Source of the DNA: Reticulitermes lucifugus
Taxonomy: Eukaryota; Arthropoda; Insecta; Blattodea; Rhinotermitidae
Length of the DNA stretch: 25,411 nucleotides
Direction of reading: 5' to 3'
NCBI GenBank assembly: GCA_026260175.1
Contig: JAKCWW010008769.1
Location: 1 to 25,411, forward strand
The notes under the pieces were generated by a model that was given only the letters and a program-made list of their open reading frames with translations, did not search any database and had not been told where the DNA came from. Position numbers and translations under genes: made by a program. Within the stretch, counting starts at the first letter, position 1. Each line of letters begins with the position of its first letter. Positions 1 to 10,766 of this stretch are shown in pieces.

Positions 1-643
1 TGTTTATATGTGGATGCTGTGTAATCCTTTCTAGCAATAGAAATCCTGCCAGTATCCCACACTTCCTTCTGTCCCCACAGACCACTGTAACTCCTATATT
101 TCACAATCCTAATAACACTAAGTCACCTGTATATGGTAAATCACGAAGTTTCTCATTATGTAATGTTCCAAATTGCTCACTTATCCATTTTTTGGCTCAA
201 AATATTTTTCTGTTTTGAAATACTCATATTTGTAATATATGTTCTTCCGTCAGAGAAACAGAGTAATTTTCACATCCATACAAAACAAACCGCAAAATCA
301 TATCCTGTTCAATAGAAGTAGTCAGTCAGGATATTAACAGTCTTCAATCTGAAATATAATAAGCATTTCCAGAATGTATTCTTGTACTGTCACGAAATAT
401 TTGTTGGCCTTCTACCCGCATACTTAAGCCCTCAAACATTCCAAATTATTTAGTATACATCATTATATTATGACCATACTGCTCATTGTGATTTTGAGCC
501 ACATTCACATATATGTATTTTTTTTACTGCCCAGTATGAGAATTTCTGCATTATTTTCTACAGCACTTTTAAATACGCGGAATAATTGGATTTGGGATAA
601 TAAGCATATTTAGGAATCTCAAAGAACAACAAACTGTGTTTAC
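1..643. other. Intron after TM6 (partial), nothing recognised
   Basis: This is AT-rich sequence downstream of the TM5-TM6 exon. I searched the minus strand for the helix 7 pattern (N-P-x-x-Y-type ending) and did not find it. No repeat family was recognised. Confidence 0.6.
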
Positions 644-861
644 TTGTGGAGGTACAGTGATTCCACCTAGTGACAGAACTCCCAGAAGAATGATAGGCAT
701 CCAGCATGCAGCATCAGTAGCCACAATGAGGGTCATGCGCCGAGCCATAGCACTGTCAGATGGGCGCTGTTCCTTGTGCACAGCCTGCTGAGTCGTTCGA
801 GCCACTACATACATCCACAAGTAGCCAAGAGCAATGATCGAGAAGGATATTAAATTGAGAA
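644..861 (-). CDS. Receptor exon: TM5, intracellular loop 3, TM6
   Basis: The exon is 218 bp, with acceptor tatttatattccag and donor gtaaacac, leaving at phase 0. It continues helix 5 as LNLISFSIIALGYLWMYVV, then loop 3 ARTTQQAVHKEQRPS and DSAMARR, then helix 6 MTLIVATDAACWMPI. C-W-x-P is the helix-6 switch of rhodopsin-family receptors. It ends ILLGVLSLGG, ITVPPQ. The frame stays open beyond the donor, but those residues no longer resemble helix 7, so the exon stops here. Helix 7 and the C-terminal tail are not in bases 1-643 and must lie outside the window. Confidence 0.96.
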
Positions 862-1452
862 CTGGAATATAAATAGGACAGAACACAATTTAGACAGTTT
901 TATGAGTTTCACAATTACAACACACTGGGTTATGTGGAGGAATGAAAGACCAGTTACATGAAGCTGACGCAAAATTCCATGAATTATCAACTTGATTGAA
1001 ACCTTGTGATTTGCGAATTTCTCCACGAATATATTCCTGCAAGTTTTTACAACAGTGTATGTACTAACACTAATTTATGAAATGTTCGGTTCTAAATTTC
1101 TTTTTGACTTTACACTACAACAAATGTCACTTTGTTTAGAGGTTATGTTTAGAAGCAAAGATACAGGGTCGTGTTAGTAACCACAGTATAGAATTAGACA
1201 TTAATTAACAGCAAGAATAAATAAAACAGGATCTCTGCTCTGTGGTACACAAGCTTACATCACATATTTCATGCATTTTAGCAGTTAAAGACATCATTAC
1301 ATTATTGAAAATAGACCTGTATGAGCTATTGATTTTGCTAAAATGCCACTTTTGCTATGATAACAGTGACATATCTTCATTTAAACACAGAGACAATCTG
1401 ACCCTTTCTTATCTACCTTATCTTTATATATTTAAATTAAATAGGTACATAC

Positions 1453-1544
1453 ACAAGAATACAAAGACAGAATACTCCCAGCCACTTGGTTTCTCAGGTG
1501 TGATATGTAGAGCCAAACATACTCCAGATCTGCCATAGAAGTTC
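1453..1544 (-). CDS. Receptor exon: extracellular loop 2 and start of TM5
   Basis: The exon is 92 bp, with acceptor tgttttctgtaacag and donor gtatgtac. It reads R-NFYGRSGVC, LALHITPEKPSGWEYS, VFVFL. F-Y-G-x-S-G-V-C-L-x-L is the signature of LGR extracellular loop 2, and its cysteine forms the disulfide with TM3. G-W-E-Y-S starts helix 5. The donor could be read two bases earlier (gtgtat), but gtatgt is the better match and gives the right phase for the next exon. Confidence 0.95.
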
Positions 1545-3743
1545 CTGTTACAGAAAACAGAACAGTGTGTACAGCATATGCACATATAATACCATCTAGA
1601 TATTCGACAGGTCTTGGGATGGATCCTGACTGCTGTCACTTATACTGAAACTAAAAATATTAAACAGTATATTGACAACTATTCACCAAATGACAGTAGG
1701 AGAGCACGTATTGTATGTTAATTTTAGCTGATGCCTACGACAGTGTTACTGATCACTCTAACAATCCTCACCACCACCTACAGGCCAGTAAACAGTTGGC
1801 TCCATTACACAACAGAGCTCCAGCACAGGGACACGGTCCACTTGGATTGAGAACCATACTAGATGCTTGAATATATAAGGCTGCAGACTACAAGAACCTA
1901 ACCGCCAACAACAATGATTATAATTTTATTCTGTACAAATTACATCTAATGTAAAAGAAATGTTTTAACTATATTATAATTTTAAGATTTCAAAACACAT
2001 ATATACAGTATACACCTTACATATACAATTGATACCAAATGTAAATCATACTACAGGTTTTGAAACTTTATAAACACAATATGCAGTTGGTTTTAACACT
2101 GGCACACTGTACTATCTGATTATGGTATATTTTTACCGATACATGTTGGAGTAGTGTCTTCATTATTTATACATATTTGATGTGGTGCATTTAGTTGGTA
2201 CAATAAATGGATACATTAATCCTCTCCAAGTTCATACTTCCAATAGCCTGATCTTTTAACTTCAGGTCAACACCTTACAAATTACAACATACATTTCATT
2301 TTCATACAGATTGAGTAGATTGTGACTACTTTTAAGATGATTCATCCCCGTTGTGTTTCAGATAACAAGAATCACAGTAGATTCAGTTGAACACAGAATG
2401 GGACCGTTGTGTGTTTTGCACAACATGTGTCAGTATATGTATGCACATATCTTACATGACATAACAGCAGGCATGCAGCACCTCACACATAACTCATCAT
2501 ATCTTTGCCCACAATTACCATGTCAATTTCAGGCACATTGAAGACATATTGTGAGGCTGCACAACCAACAGACAACATACAGGTGTCCCTTTTACCATAT
2601 CCTTGAGCACAGCAGCTTTATCTCATAGATAGCCTGCAGCTGCCACCATATCCCATGACAGCTACCATACTCACAGACATAATAAAAGGACATTCTGTAT
2701 AATCAGGTTGTACCACAGGGTGACCACCCATCCCAATTTCCACGGGACAGTCCCGAAAATGTAATTAAAATGTCGTGCCCCGAAACTGGGTTGAAATGTA
2801 CCACAATCAGCGAAATGAACACATTCTTTACAAAATCTAAGTGGCAACACTGTTTAGCTGCCACACTGAGGGCACACTGTACCACTCTCTGCACAGCGGG
2901 AACTATCTGTCCTCCCCCACTCCACTGGCTGTTGCTGGCTGTTGTTAGTGCTGTTACTACTCTAGGTTTACTGGTAGTGAATGAACTAAAAATTGACCTT
3001 GCTGTAGTTTTATGCTATATTTTGCAGGTGTATTTTTTAGTTGTGTAATCATTTGGCATTTAACCTTTTACCATTGTAATAGTGCTTAGGGGACAGCATG
3101 ATTCTTTCAAAGAAACCTAAGAGAATGTGTATTTTTCATAATGAATGGTTAGTAAAATATGCAGGTTTGAAACAACTACCTGACAATGATTCTACATTTT
3201 AAAGTTATATTGCAATAATAATTATCACATGTAAACGGAAGTTAAACCATTACAGCAGCAAGAAATGGTACTATATGTTATTGCCATATTACCCCATATG
3301 CCAGTGAACTGTGGACATTGTCAGAATGTCCTGCAATATGCAAGCAAAAAGGTGGTCACCCCATTGCACCATGAACATTTGAATATATCTGTAGTGTCAA
3401 AGTCAAGTGTGCGCATTATTTACCAAAACAGTGTTTATTCATGTTAAGCAAATTAAGCATGGATTAGCTTACCCCTGACGAGAACAGATTACTTGTAAAA
3501 TACAGGTCTAAAAGGAAGATAATCTTAATACTAATTTCAAATAAAGTGGCTGTGATGATGTGGGCCATATTATATTAACTCAGAATAGGGTGAAGTGGCA
3601 GACTCTTGTAACCACACTAAGGAATCTTTGGGTTCAATAAAATGCGAGGATTTTTTGACCAGCTGAGCAACTATCAGGTTCATAGAGTTAATTAGTCTGT
3701 TCTAACTTGAGTAATAAAAAGAAGGGATAGTAAGTGCACTAAC
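1545..3743. other. Intron of 2.2 kb between the TM4 and loop-2 exons
   Basis: It contains a possible hAT-like relic from 2716 and is otherwise unassigned AT-rich sequence. The open frames here are short and show no known domain. Confidence 0.6.
2716..3450 (+). mobile_element. Possible hAT-like DNA transposon relic (left end and decayed start of ORF)
   Basis: The sequence from 2716 begins CAGGGTGACCACCCATCCC and soon contains the perfect palindrome CGGGAC-A-GTCCCG (2743-2755). Ends of this type (CAGGGTGrCCA..CGGGACAGTCCCG) are familiar from hAT elements in invertebrates. A short frame from 3099 reads KKPKRMCIFHNEWLVKYAG, loosely like the start of a BED-type hAT protein, before a stop. I could not find the matching right end or an 8-bp target duplication, so the right limit is a guess. 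Confidence 0.4.
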
Positions 3744-3891
3744 CGAAAGTAGTCGATTTGTAAAAGAGGTAGACCGGACAAAACAGCTGCTCCTAACCAG
3801 CCTATTGTCATCAGTAGTCTCGTCTTGGGCATCTTCAGACGACGCACTCGGAAAGGGAAGATGATGACTAGGAAACGGTCCAGTGTGATAA
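3744..3891 (-). CDS. Receptor exon: end of TM3 (DRF motif), intracellular loop 2, TM4
   Basis: The exon is 148 bp, with acceptor tattgtggtag and donor gttagtgc. It begins V-ITLDRFLVI, so the G-protein-coupling D-R-Y position is D-R-F, as in relaxin-type LGRs; glycoprotein-hormone LGRs have E-R-W there. IFPFRVRRLKMPKTR follows as loop 2, then TM4, LLMTIGWLGAAVLSGLPLL, with the conserved tryptophan. It ends QIDYF plus a split arginine. The acceptor has an AG-rich neighbourhood (gtggtag); the chosen site is the one that restores the T-L-T-V-I-T-L-D-R string. Confidence 0.95.
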
Positions 3892-6497
3892 CTACCACAA
3901 TATAAAGAATATGAGTTACTTTTTATGGATGTATCAAGAATGAACAGAACAATCTGTTTAGTCTCAGCATGTGAACTTCAACACTGTAAAACAAACTGTC
4001 ACATAGGTGGTTCATGCCATCTTAAGGATAGACAGTTAACACTGGCTCAAATTTGAAACTTTTTGTAATTAGCTGTGGAACTTGTGTGTTATAAAGTAAT
4101 GAGAATCTAACATATTGTTCTTGACTTTTCATGGATTAGGGTACTTAAAATTAATTTTCACATAATGAATTTGTAGACACCTGATGACTACTTGGTCAAG
4201 ACAGGATACTATGGAAGGCTCATAGTCATGCAGTAAAAACACAGCCCTGGGCATACATCCATACACCAAGGAGAAATCAAATCCTTAACACATAATTATA
4301 AAATTCCACTATTTGTAGCCAACTAGTATTCTCTCACTTCTCCACAGTACTTTCAGATCTCAACTGCACAAATGTGAGAAGAACCAGAGAGAGGATGACA
4401 AAGAGGAAAACTAGAAAGTTGAAGAGAATAAGAGGAAGAAGGAGAAGGAAGAGGACATGGAGAATGAGGATGCAAAGGAAATTAAAGTCATCTCTTCATG
4501 CCATGACGGTACAAGGGTGAGTGGAAGCACAGTGCCACTCATTAACCTCAGCATTAAATGGCGGTTGAGCGGTCAGCTTCATGCCCTGACCACTTTTCAA
4601 TCAAGAAAAATGCTCCTAGAATTCATTGAATATGAGCCTAAGTGAATTTCAGAGCCAGTATGGATGCTTTGGAAAGAGAAATATCTCTTTGTTTCTGCTG
4701 CAAATCAAAAAACAGCCCATGGTTGTCCAGCTCATAGCCTGAAAACTAATGAATAAGCTGTCCTGACTCACAGAAAAGGAGGACAACAAAGGAAGATGCT
4801 TGAGAACAGAAGACAAAAGAGATGAAGAGAAGAATATAAGAATGTAAAAGAACAAAGAGAGAACTACCCCTCCTGGACTGCTTGATACTGCAGATGTAGG
4901 CCCTATGATCCTTTGAAACATTTGTAACTATATGCCTAGTATACTGCATTATCCATAAGCAAAGCTGTGGGAATCTCAAATTTTGCAGAGTTAGTGCTCT
5001 TGTGCCATCCATGTACCTGTCATGTTCAGAATACTGTAATTTCTTAGTCCTGACTTGGGACTGAAAAGATATAATGATTACTATGCTTCATAAAAGATGC
5101 TTACCTGTAAGTGTAAAAACAGACAGCTCACTGGAGAAGGTACTGATAAAACCTGCCAAGTTGCACAGCTCGCTGCTTCGCCAAGCTGAATCATGAATGA
5201 AATAAACACCACGGTAGTGAGCATCCACCACAGCAATTATAAGCAAGTACGAGCCCATGAACATGTCTCCAATAGCCAGATTTGTAATCAGGAAAGAGTG
5301 TACCTAGCAAATAAAAGAAATGAATGTTGTAAGTATACAGTAAACAAAAATTAATTCATTGAATGTTACATACAGGTTCAGATATCCACATAGAATTCTG
5401 ATATTTACTGATTTAAATGAATTATAAAACAGCAGAAACTTTTGGAAAGAGTCCAGTGGCCTGTAATCATATCTTTATATGCTCTGTGCAAAGAGCACAT
5501 AAATTAATGCATAATGGAGACATAATGTCTGTCTGTCAGTCTGCATATTTAATCTTCAAAACTCCTCAACGTACCTGAATCAATTTTATATTAGAAGACA
5601 CAGACTAGAAGTTGTTCGCTTAATACAATTTTGGACTGTACTTTTCAAATATAACACTTCTCTTACTTTATTCACATTTCACTACCTCACCAAGGCACAG
5701 AATTTTCCTTGACATGTTAACTGTTGCCTGTCTGTCACAAAATTCCCTACACCCAGATGAAGTCAGTTTATATGCCAACACCCTATTCATCTATGATCCA
5801 TTTTAATCTTACCTTATTTAATCAACAAAATACAGATAATTGAAACTGGTAGACACATAAAAGTGAAAGGTATTGTTGCATTTTATGAATAATCAAAAAT
5901 CAAAACTTTCAGTTTATCAGTTTTGGTTCATTATTTGCATTTAAAAACATACTTTTTGTCTGACTTTGCTCCTTCAAGGGTATTTTTTTCCTTAAACACA
6001 ATGTGTGAAAGTCCTTCCCAGGGACTGTACGTAATGCCAAATGTGATACCTTTCCTATACATATTTTTAATTTCCCCATGTCTGTTACATGCCCTCCCCG
6101 TCTTATCCACCTTCCTTTGATCACTCCAATAATGATTGCGGTGGTAGCAGCAGCAAAGATGACAATGATGATGATGATGATAAGAGAAGAATAAAACTTA
6201 CTAAGATCATTACTACGTCATTTTCTCTCTCCTCTTGTTACCACCCTCTACAGTCCAAATAGTTTCGTCAGCACTTTATTTTCAAATACTCTCAAGATTA
6301 GGTTTAACAACCATAGAAAACAACAGTTTATAGTTCTGTTCTTGGATCCAGTACAGGAGGGTAAAATTATTCTTCATTCTCACATAAGAATATTGATATG
6401 ATGCATACTGAAAGGATGGAAGCAAGTCGACTTTGTTACTTTGTCAGCATATTAAAGGTGTATTTCTCTGCTGTGCAAACTACATGGCCTCTGTTAC
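3892..6497. other. Two introns flanking the TM2-TM3 exon: low-complexity purine tracts, little else
   Basis: 4378-4470 and 4758-4865 are strongly purine-rich (gaa/gag/aag runs) on the plus strand, so they give spurious open frames on both strands. 4955-5010 resembles a repeat also present at 16926-16990 (shared tail TGnGnGAATCTCAAA). 6145-6182 is a short GAT-rich microsatellite. 6060-6120 on the minus strand reads GGHVTDMGK, weakly like the G-H-V-x-R-M-G motif of LINE 3' ends. Nothing else was recognised. Confidence 0.5.
5105..5303 (-). CDS. Receptor exon: TM2, extracellular loop 1 and most of TM3
   Basis: The exon is 199 bp, entering at phase 0 (acceptor tttatttgctag) and leaving at phase 1 (donor gtaagcat). 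TM2 has SFLITNLAIGDMFMGSYLL, with the conserved aspartate of helix 2. Loop 1 reads DAHYRGVYFIHDSAWRSSE, with the W-R-x-S motif shared by all LGRs. TM3 has LCNLAGFISTFSSELSVF then TLT. Its cysteine pairs with the one in extracellular loop 2. The S-S-E-L-S-V-F-T-L-T string is among the most conserved in the LGR family. Confidence 0.97.
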
Positions 6498-6688
6498 CTG
6501 ATTGGTATGTTTGTAGCGCACGCGCCAGCCGATGACCAAGATGTTACCAAATGTAGCCAGCACACCCAACACCCATACACAGACACGCAGCACTAGGTTG
6601 GACATGAGATCTTCACAGGATGAAAACTCATCAGGAGGAGGAAGACAAAACTCCACATGTCTTGCCAGGCAGCAGAACCGGAACTCAT
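6498..6688 (-). CDS. Receptor exon: hinge and first transmembrane helix
   Basis: The exon is 191 bp, entering at phase 1 (acceptor ggataacag) and leaving at phase 0 (donor gtaacaga). It starts EFRFCCLARHVEFC, LPPPDEFSSC, EDLMSN. This matches the RXFP hinge, in which a short segment with conserved cysteines leads from the last LRR to the membrane. TM1 follows: LVLRVCVWVL, GVLATFGNILVI, with the G-N pair that marks helix 1 of rhodopsin-family receptors. The first intracellular loop is GWRVRYKHTNQ. An in-frame stop lies five codons upstream of the acceptor, so the exon cannot extend further. Confidence 0.95.
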
Positions 6689-7320
6689 CTGTTATCCTTT
6701 ACATTGCATAAAATCAGTTACTGGATGAATCAAGCTTGGGAAAAATTCTCACATAATTTTTTATTGTCTTATTTCACAACGTGCAGAGAAACTCATTAAT
6801 CTGTATCTTGTAGTTTTTATGCACCTCTATTGATTCACTGTAGATCTGAACCATTTATGCATCTCCAAAATAGAAGTGCACAGTGTTATTACTACACCAA
6901 CCTGCTTAGTGACACTTGCTTTAAACAACTCATTTGTAATTTTCGTATGTTATGATTCCCTAATCAACTTCCATTGTCAGTCAATATGTTATATTACTCA
7001 GAGCTAAATATCCTTCTGTATGAACAATGACCACTTGCAAGAAGTTGCTCTAAAACTAAGCACTGGCAGAACTACAGGTGTACTTTTACATTTCCAGACA
7101 TCTCTCCCTTTTCAGGGTTTCACAAATTATTAAACAATGCTGTTTCAGCTGCTTACATAACGGAACACCAAAGAAGGTGAGGAGGTAACGATGAATAAGG
7201 GATGGGTAAGTATAAGTATAATCAAGAAGTTAATTCTGACCTGTCTGAAGGTACCATTCTGCTTAGTCCAAATGTTTCACATTGCACTGCTTTCTTTGAA
7301 TCTACTGTCATTTTACTTAC

Positions 7321-7535
7321 CCTGCACGTGACGTATATATTCTAACATCTCTCACTGTATTGCTAACCCCTAACTGTTTTATAATTACGAGTATTTCACT
7401 GCATGAATTGTTTCTTGATGAAAATCCAGTGAGCAATCTGAGGAATTTTATTTGTTGCACTTCAAACCATTTTATGATCTCTGTCCAAAGTCTAGATTTT
7501 GAATTCAAATGTTCTTTCCAAGTTTTATTTGCCAA
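7321..7535 (-). pseudogene. Possible LINE 3' ORF fragment
   Basis: A minus-strand frame of about 70 codons contains QQIKFLRLLTGFSSRNN, then SEILV and KQLGVSN. The spacing of K-F-L-R, G, R and L-G-V matches the C-terminal region after the reverse transcriptase of many insect non-LTR elements (M-K-F-L-R..G-x-x-R..E-x-I..L-G-V). The match is by eye only. It seems to be a different family from the fragments at 9, 17 and 20 kb. Confidence 0.4.
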
Positions 7536-7960
7536 TCATAACATTTGTATGTTGAACCAAGGGACCACCCCAATATGAATTGCCAGAAGACAACCACTTT
7601 TGTAGGCAGTGGAAATACATTACATAAGAAGAAACATAACCGAGTATGTGAGTGAATAAGAAAATATACACGTCACTGACACTTCTTTGATTACATTTTA
7701 CTCTTCTAAAGCACAAAATAAAACTGCATCAGGAAAGTCAGTGCTTCTAAACAACACACCTTTTGTGTGTAGAGTAAAGAGTTCAAATTTGGAAATCTAC
7801 TACAGTGATGGCAAGCCACAGGCACAAGCTGAAGTGGCAGGTGAGATGATTTTAGTTAGCATATCACTCAAAGACTAAAAACATCTAAAGGCGAGTGTTG
7901 ACTGGTTTACTGACAACAGTAACATTAAAACTATAATCTAGCTACACACATGCATGCGCG

Positions 7961-7963
<3 letters not shown>

Positions 7964-7996
<33 letters not shown>
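7964..7996. repeat. (CA)n microsatellite
   Basis: An uninterrupted AC/CA dinucleotide run of about 16 units, preceded by an imperfect CA/TG stretch (7942-7963). Confidence 0.97.
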
Positions 7997-7998
<2 letters not shown>

Positions 7999-8120
7999 AA
8001 CAGAAGAGGCAGGCACTGACTGTTACTGAAAAACATACTGAAGTTGGTAGCGCATTGTTAAATTGTCATTACAACAGAGTTACCACTATAAGCCATAGTC
8101 ATAATAACTGCAAAACTTAC

Positions 8121-8192
8121 AATTTATTGAGGGACGCCACACTGCGGAACACATTACTGTTTATCACTTTGATTGTGTTGCTGCTGAGATCC
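8121..8192 (-). CDS. Receptor exon: leucine-rich repeat 7 (last one found)
   Basis: The exon is 72 bp and phase 2-2, with acceptor ...tcttttaccag and donor gtaagttt. It reads DLSSNTIKVI, NSNVFRSVAS, LNK plus tt of a split leucine. It ends in phase 2, while the next recognisable exon (6688) needs a phase 1 partner, so it cannot be spliced directly to that exon. RXFP receptors normally carry about ten LRRs, so up to three more may be encoded in one or more exons not found in 6689-8120. Confidence 0.93.
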
Positions 8193-8442
8193 CTGGTAAA
8201 AGAAACATGCAAATTAACATCTCATACAAATCACTGACACTACTGAAACATATGTAAGTAAAGAATATTTTAGTGTTCTTTAAATAAATAAGTGCATTTG
8301 GTTGGTGAAAAACAATATTAATGTTCAAAAATGCACGGTGATATTAAAATAAAGTTCATACGTAAGTACATTTAGCCAGAGGGCTACAGCTGTATACAAC
8401 CTGAAATTAAAAGTAATTAGCATTAAAAAGTAGGTGCAGATT

Positions 8443-8832
8443 AATAAGTGGATAAGCCGGGATGCAGCTCCCCCCCCCCAAATCCCCCAAAACCGAAATT
8501 AAAAAAAACCCAGATTTTGTACATATTATGCTATACAAAGTTTTACGTTATTTACCTTTCAGCCGAAATCAGCCACTGAAATTGGCGGGTGACTAGTACA
8601 TTAGAATTTTTAAAAATAAATTAATAAAATTAAATAAAAACCAGAAGCTAGGACACTGTGATTGAGTCAAGGAACATGTAATTATACTTGTATGCATAAA
8701 AATTCAGCTGCAAACAATGTTATGTTATACTTATGACATGATTTTTATAACATAATTTTTAAAATCAAACATAAATTATGTATAGCCTCAGGGTCAGCTC
8801 CCCCCAGCGAAAAATTATGGGTGCGCACATGA
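8443..8832. repeat. Unclassified interspersed repeat with C-rich ends
   Basis: Two C-runs in similar context, GCAGCTCCCCCCCCCC near 8465 and TCAGCTCCCCCCAG near 8795, flank about 330 bp of AT-rich sequence. The second is followed by AAAAATTATGGGTGCGCAC. This C-run plus GGGTGCGCAC arrangement recalls an unclassified repeat of invertebrate genomes. The limits are uncertain. Confidence 0.35.
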
Positions 8833-8869
8833 GTTCTTGAAGGTGTACTGGTAACTGAATAAGTAAAGA

Positions 8870-9590
8870 AACTTACTCACTCTGTGCAGCAGAAATGTCT
8901 CGAGAAGTTAATGGTTATTCAGCACCATAAGAAAATCTCTGTGCTTTATAAAACCTGAAGGTTCATGACTGTGTTAACATGAGCCAGATACATCAATCTG
9001 CATGATCACAGCCTATTTCTTAAAGATACATTTCAATTTGTGCCTATGTCTTCCAAGATGTCTCTTTCATCCAGGTTTCAGATACTTTTCATATGCACTT
9101 CTGGTATCTCCCACGTGTTCTACTTCCCCTACGCATCTGATTTCTCTTGATATGATTACCCTAATAATGAATATCTGAAGAAGAGTACAAATCATGAAGC
9201 TCATTACAGAGTTTTCTTCATCCTTCTGTTACTTCTTCCTTCTGAGGTCAAAGTTATCTCCTCAGCATACCCTTCACAGACACTCTCATTCTAAGTTTTG
9301 TCCTTAGTGTGAGTGACCAAGTTTCACATGCAAAAAAAACTATACGTAAAACTATGGTTTTGTCTAATTTAATACTCATGTAATTAGATAGTAGATATGA
9401 AAACAAAATATTCTGAATTAAGCGACAGCAAGCATTCCATGAACGAAATTGAACTGAAGCATAGGCTTTCTTGAATTTTCTACATAAGTGGTGTACTCTC
9501 CCACTGTGTATCAATTTTGTCTCTAGTATTTGCCACATAGCAAATGGATGACCTATTACATGATCAATAACTGATTTCATCTATGTCTGG
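8870..9590 (-). pseudogene. Non-LTR retrotransposon relic, reverse transcriptase and 3' part
   Basis: The minus strand reads, with frameshifts, SYKIV..LIPDIDEI and then VHHLCRKFKKAYASVQF, which corresponds to the reverse-transcriptase motif A block (F-x-D-F-x-K-A-Y-D-S). Both acidic positions are changed, so the copy is dead. It then jumps, with the Y-A-D-D block deleted, to SWNACCRLIQNILFSYLLS and ACETWSLTLRTKLRMRVS, the conserved tail of this LINE family (C-E-T-W-S-L-T-L-R). Further down, broken frames give NELHDLYSS, EIGCDHAD and VNTVMNLQV, the usual 3' end. The element runs in the receptor's direction of transcription, inside the intron between LRR6 and LRR7. Confidence 0.85.
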
Positions 9591-10420
9591 AATTAAACTT
9601 GTGGGGAAAGTATTCGATACAATTTTGTAACTACAAGTAACATTCCCTGATCAAGACCTCCACTCTTATGAACATCTGCTGTGGTAACAAGGAAGTTTGT
9701 GATCGACAGAACGCAGTGGTTTACATACAATTTTAAAGAACACAAATCTCACAATTTTTCCAAAGTTGCTAAGCCATTGAAGATTTTAACCTGATACTGT
9801 GCTTTCTCTAACTTCCACATTGTTTATCTTCTTGAGACAGCGTCTCTCCGTGTATTTACATAATGACTGTTTCTCTCTAACTTCTGCAACTACCAGATAG
9901 TGATCAGTGTCAGTCAGCCCCTGTGACATTTTTGACATAAATATGCCTTTATGCCATCCCTTATCTGCAAAGATGTGTTTAATCTGATTGTGTCTTCCTA
10001 GCAGAAGATGTTCGTCTGTAGTTATGAAAGTTTCAGTGAGGGAACATTGTACTTTTGATAGTCAGATTTTTGGATGTGGCAAAGTTTACTACTGTAACAC
10101 TATTATTACCACTATTTTCATGAAAACTCTTCATCCCAACTGTTGGTTTGAAAATATCTTCTCACCCTAATTTTGCATTGAAATCTCCTAACAGAATTTT
10201 CATGTGGTACCTAGAGAACTGATCAAATACCTGCTGTAATTCATCATAGGAACTGCCCTTTGTACAACTGCTGTTATCTTCAGCTGGGAAATGCACATTC
10301 AGGATAATATCACATGTTACTTTCTAGTATCATATCTAATATCCTATCACTAACAAACTCTGTCCTCTTAACTGCTCATATAATTCCCTCATGTATGCAA
10401 AAGCTTGTCTCTAACTAATT
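9591..10420 (-). pseudogene. Same non-LTR retrotransposon: endonuclease domain relic
   Basis: This is the upstream half of the element at 8870-9590. Minus-strand frames read NVHFPAEDNSSCTKGSSYDE, then QQVFDQFSRYHMKILLGDFN followed by AKLG. G-D-F-N is the catalytic block of the exonuclease-endonuclease-phosphatase fold. NFATSKNLTIKSTMFPH and, after several stops, DTDHYLVVAEVRE (the D-H active-site block) follow. Many stops and shifts show long decay. Most of the region between endonuclease and reverse-transcriptase motif A has been deleted. Confidence 0.88.
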
Positions 10421-10457
10421 ATTCCCATTTTCATATCCATTTTCAGAGATAAATGTA

Positions 10458-10766
10458 CAGTGATACCTCGGCTAACGAGTGACCCTGCTAACGAATTTTT
10501 CGGGTAACGAAGATNNNNNNNNNNNNNNNNNNNNNNNNNNNNNNNNNNNNNNNNNNNNNNNNNNNNNNNNNNNNNNNNNNNNNNNNNNNNNNNNNNNNNN
10601 NNNNNNNNNNNNNNNNNNNNNNNNNNNNNNNNNNNNNNNNNNNNNNNNNNNNNNNNNNNNNNNNNNNNNNNNNNNNNNNNNNNNNNNNNNNNNNNNNNNN
10701 NNNNNNNNNNNNGGCTAACGAATGTGATTCCGGAACGAATTATCTTCGTTAGCCGAGGTATCACTG
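10458..10766. mobile_element. pogo/Tigger-like MITE with TA target duplication
   Basis: The terminal inverted repeats are identical for 21 nt, starting CAGTGATACCTCGGCTAACG, with TA on both outer sides (10456-10457 and 10767-10768). This end sequence and the TA duplication fit the pogo/Tigger branch of the Tc1/mariner superfamily. The element is about 309 bp as assembled, but 198 of these are N, so no ORF can be judged. It is most likely a non-autonomous copy. Confidence 0.8.
10515..10712. other. Assembly gap (198 N)
   Basis: A run of N inside the pogo/Tigger-like MITE. A repeat with long inverted ends is a common cause of such gaps. Open frames that cross it on either strand are artefacts. 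Confidence 0.99.

Larger units (their letters stand above)
6689..8120. other. Intronic region that should contain at least one missing receptor exon
   Basis: The LRR7 exon ends in phase 2 and the TM1 exon starts in phase 1, so an exon whose length is 2 mod 3 is required. I looked for the LRR pattern between plausible splice sites on the minus strand and found none. A strong donor-like AG|GTAAGT lies at 7319-7322 but follows sequence that looks like a LINE fragment. Confidence 0.6.

Noticed and set aside
569-643. Continuation of the TM6 frame beyond the donor as helix 7
   Set aside because: The residues after V-P-P-Q do not resemble helix 7 of any LGR, and a usable donor (GTAAAC) sits exactly where similarity ends.
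4649-5012. Overlapping minus-strand frames rich in S, L and F
   Set aside because: They are antisense to purine-rich low-complexity DNA, which keeps frames open by chance.
5909-6124. Minus-strand frame with G-G-H-V-T-D-M-G-K, like a LINE 3' motif
   Set aside because: Only a nine-residue resemblance without the neighbouring conserved blocks, so it is too weak to annotate.
7321-7440. Strong donor-like AG|GTAAGT as the end of the missing receptor exon
   Set aside because: The sequence before it shows no LRR or hinge pattern in any frame and resembles a LINE tail instead.
10411-10764. Open frames on both strands through the N-run
   Set aside because: Unknown bases are not evidence of coding, and the flanks are transposon ends.
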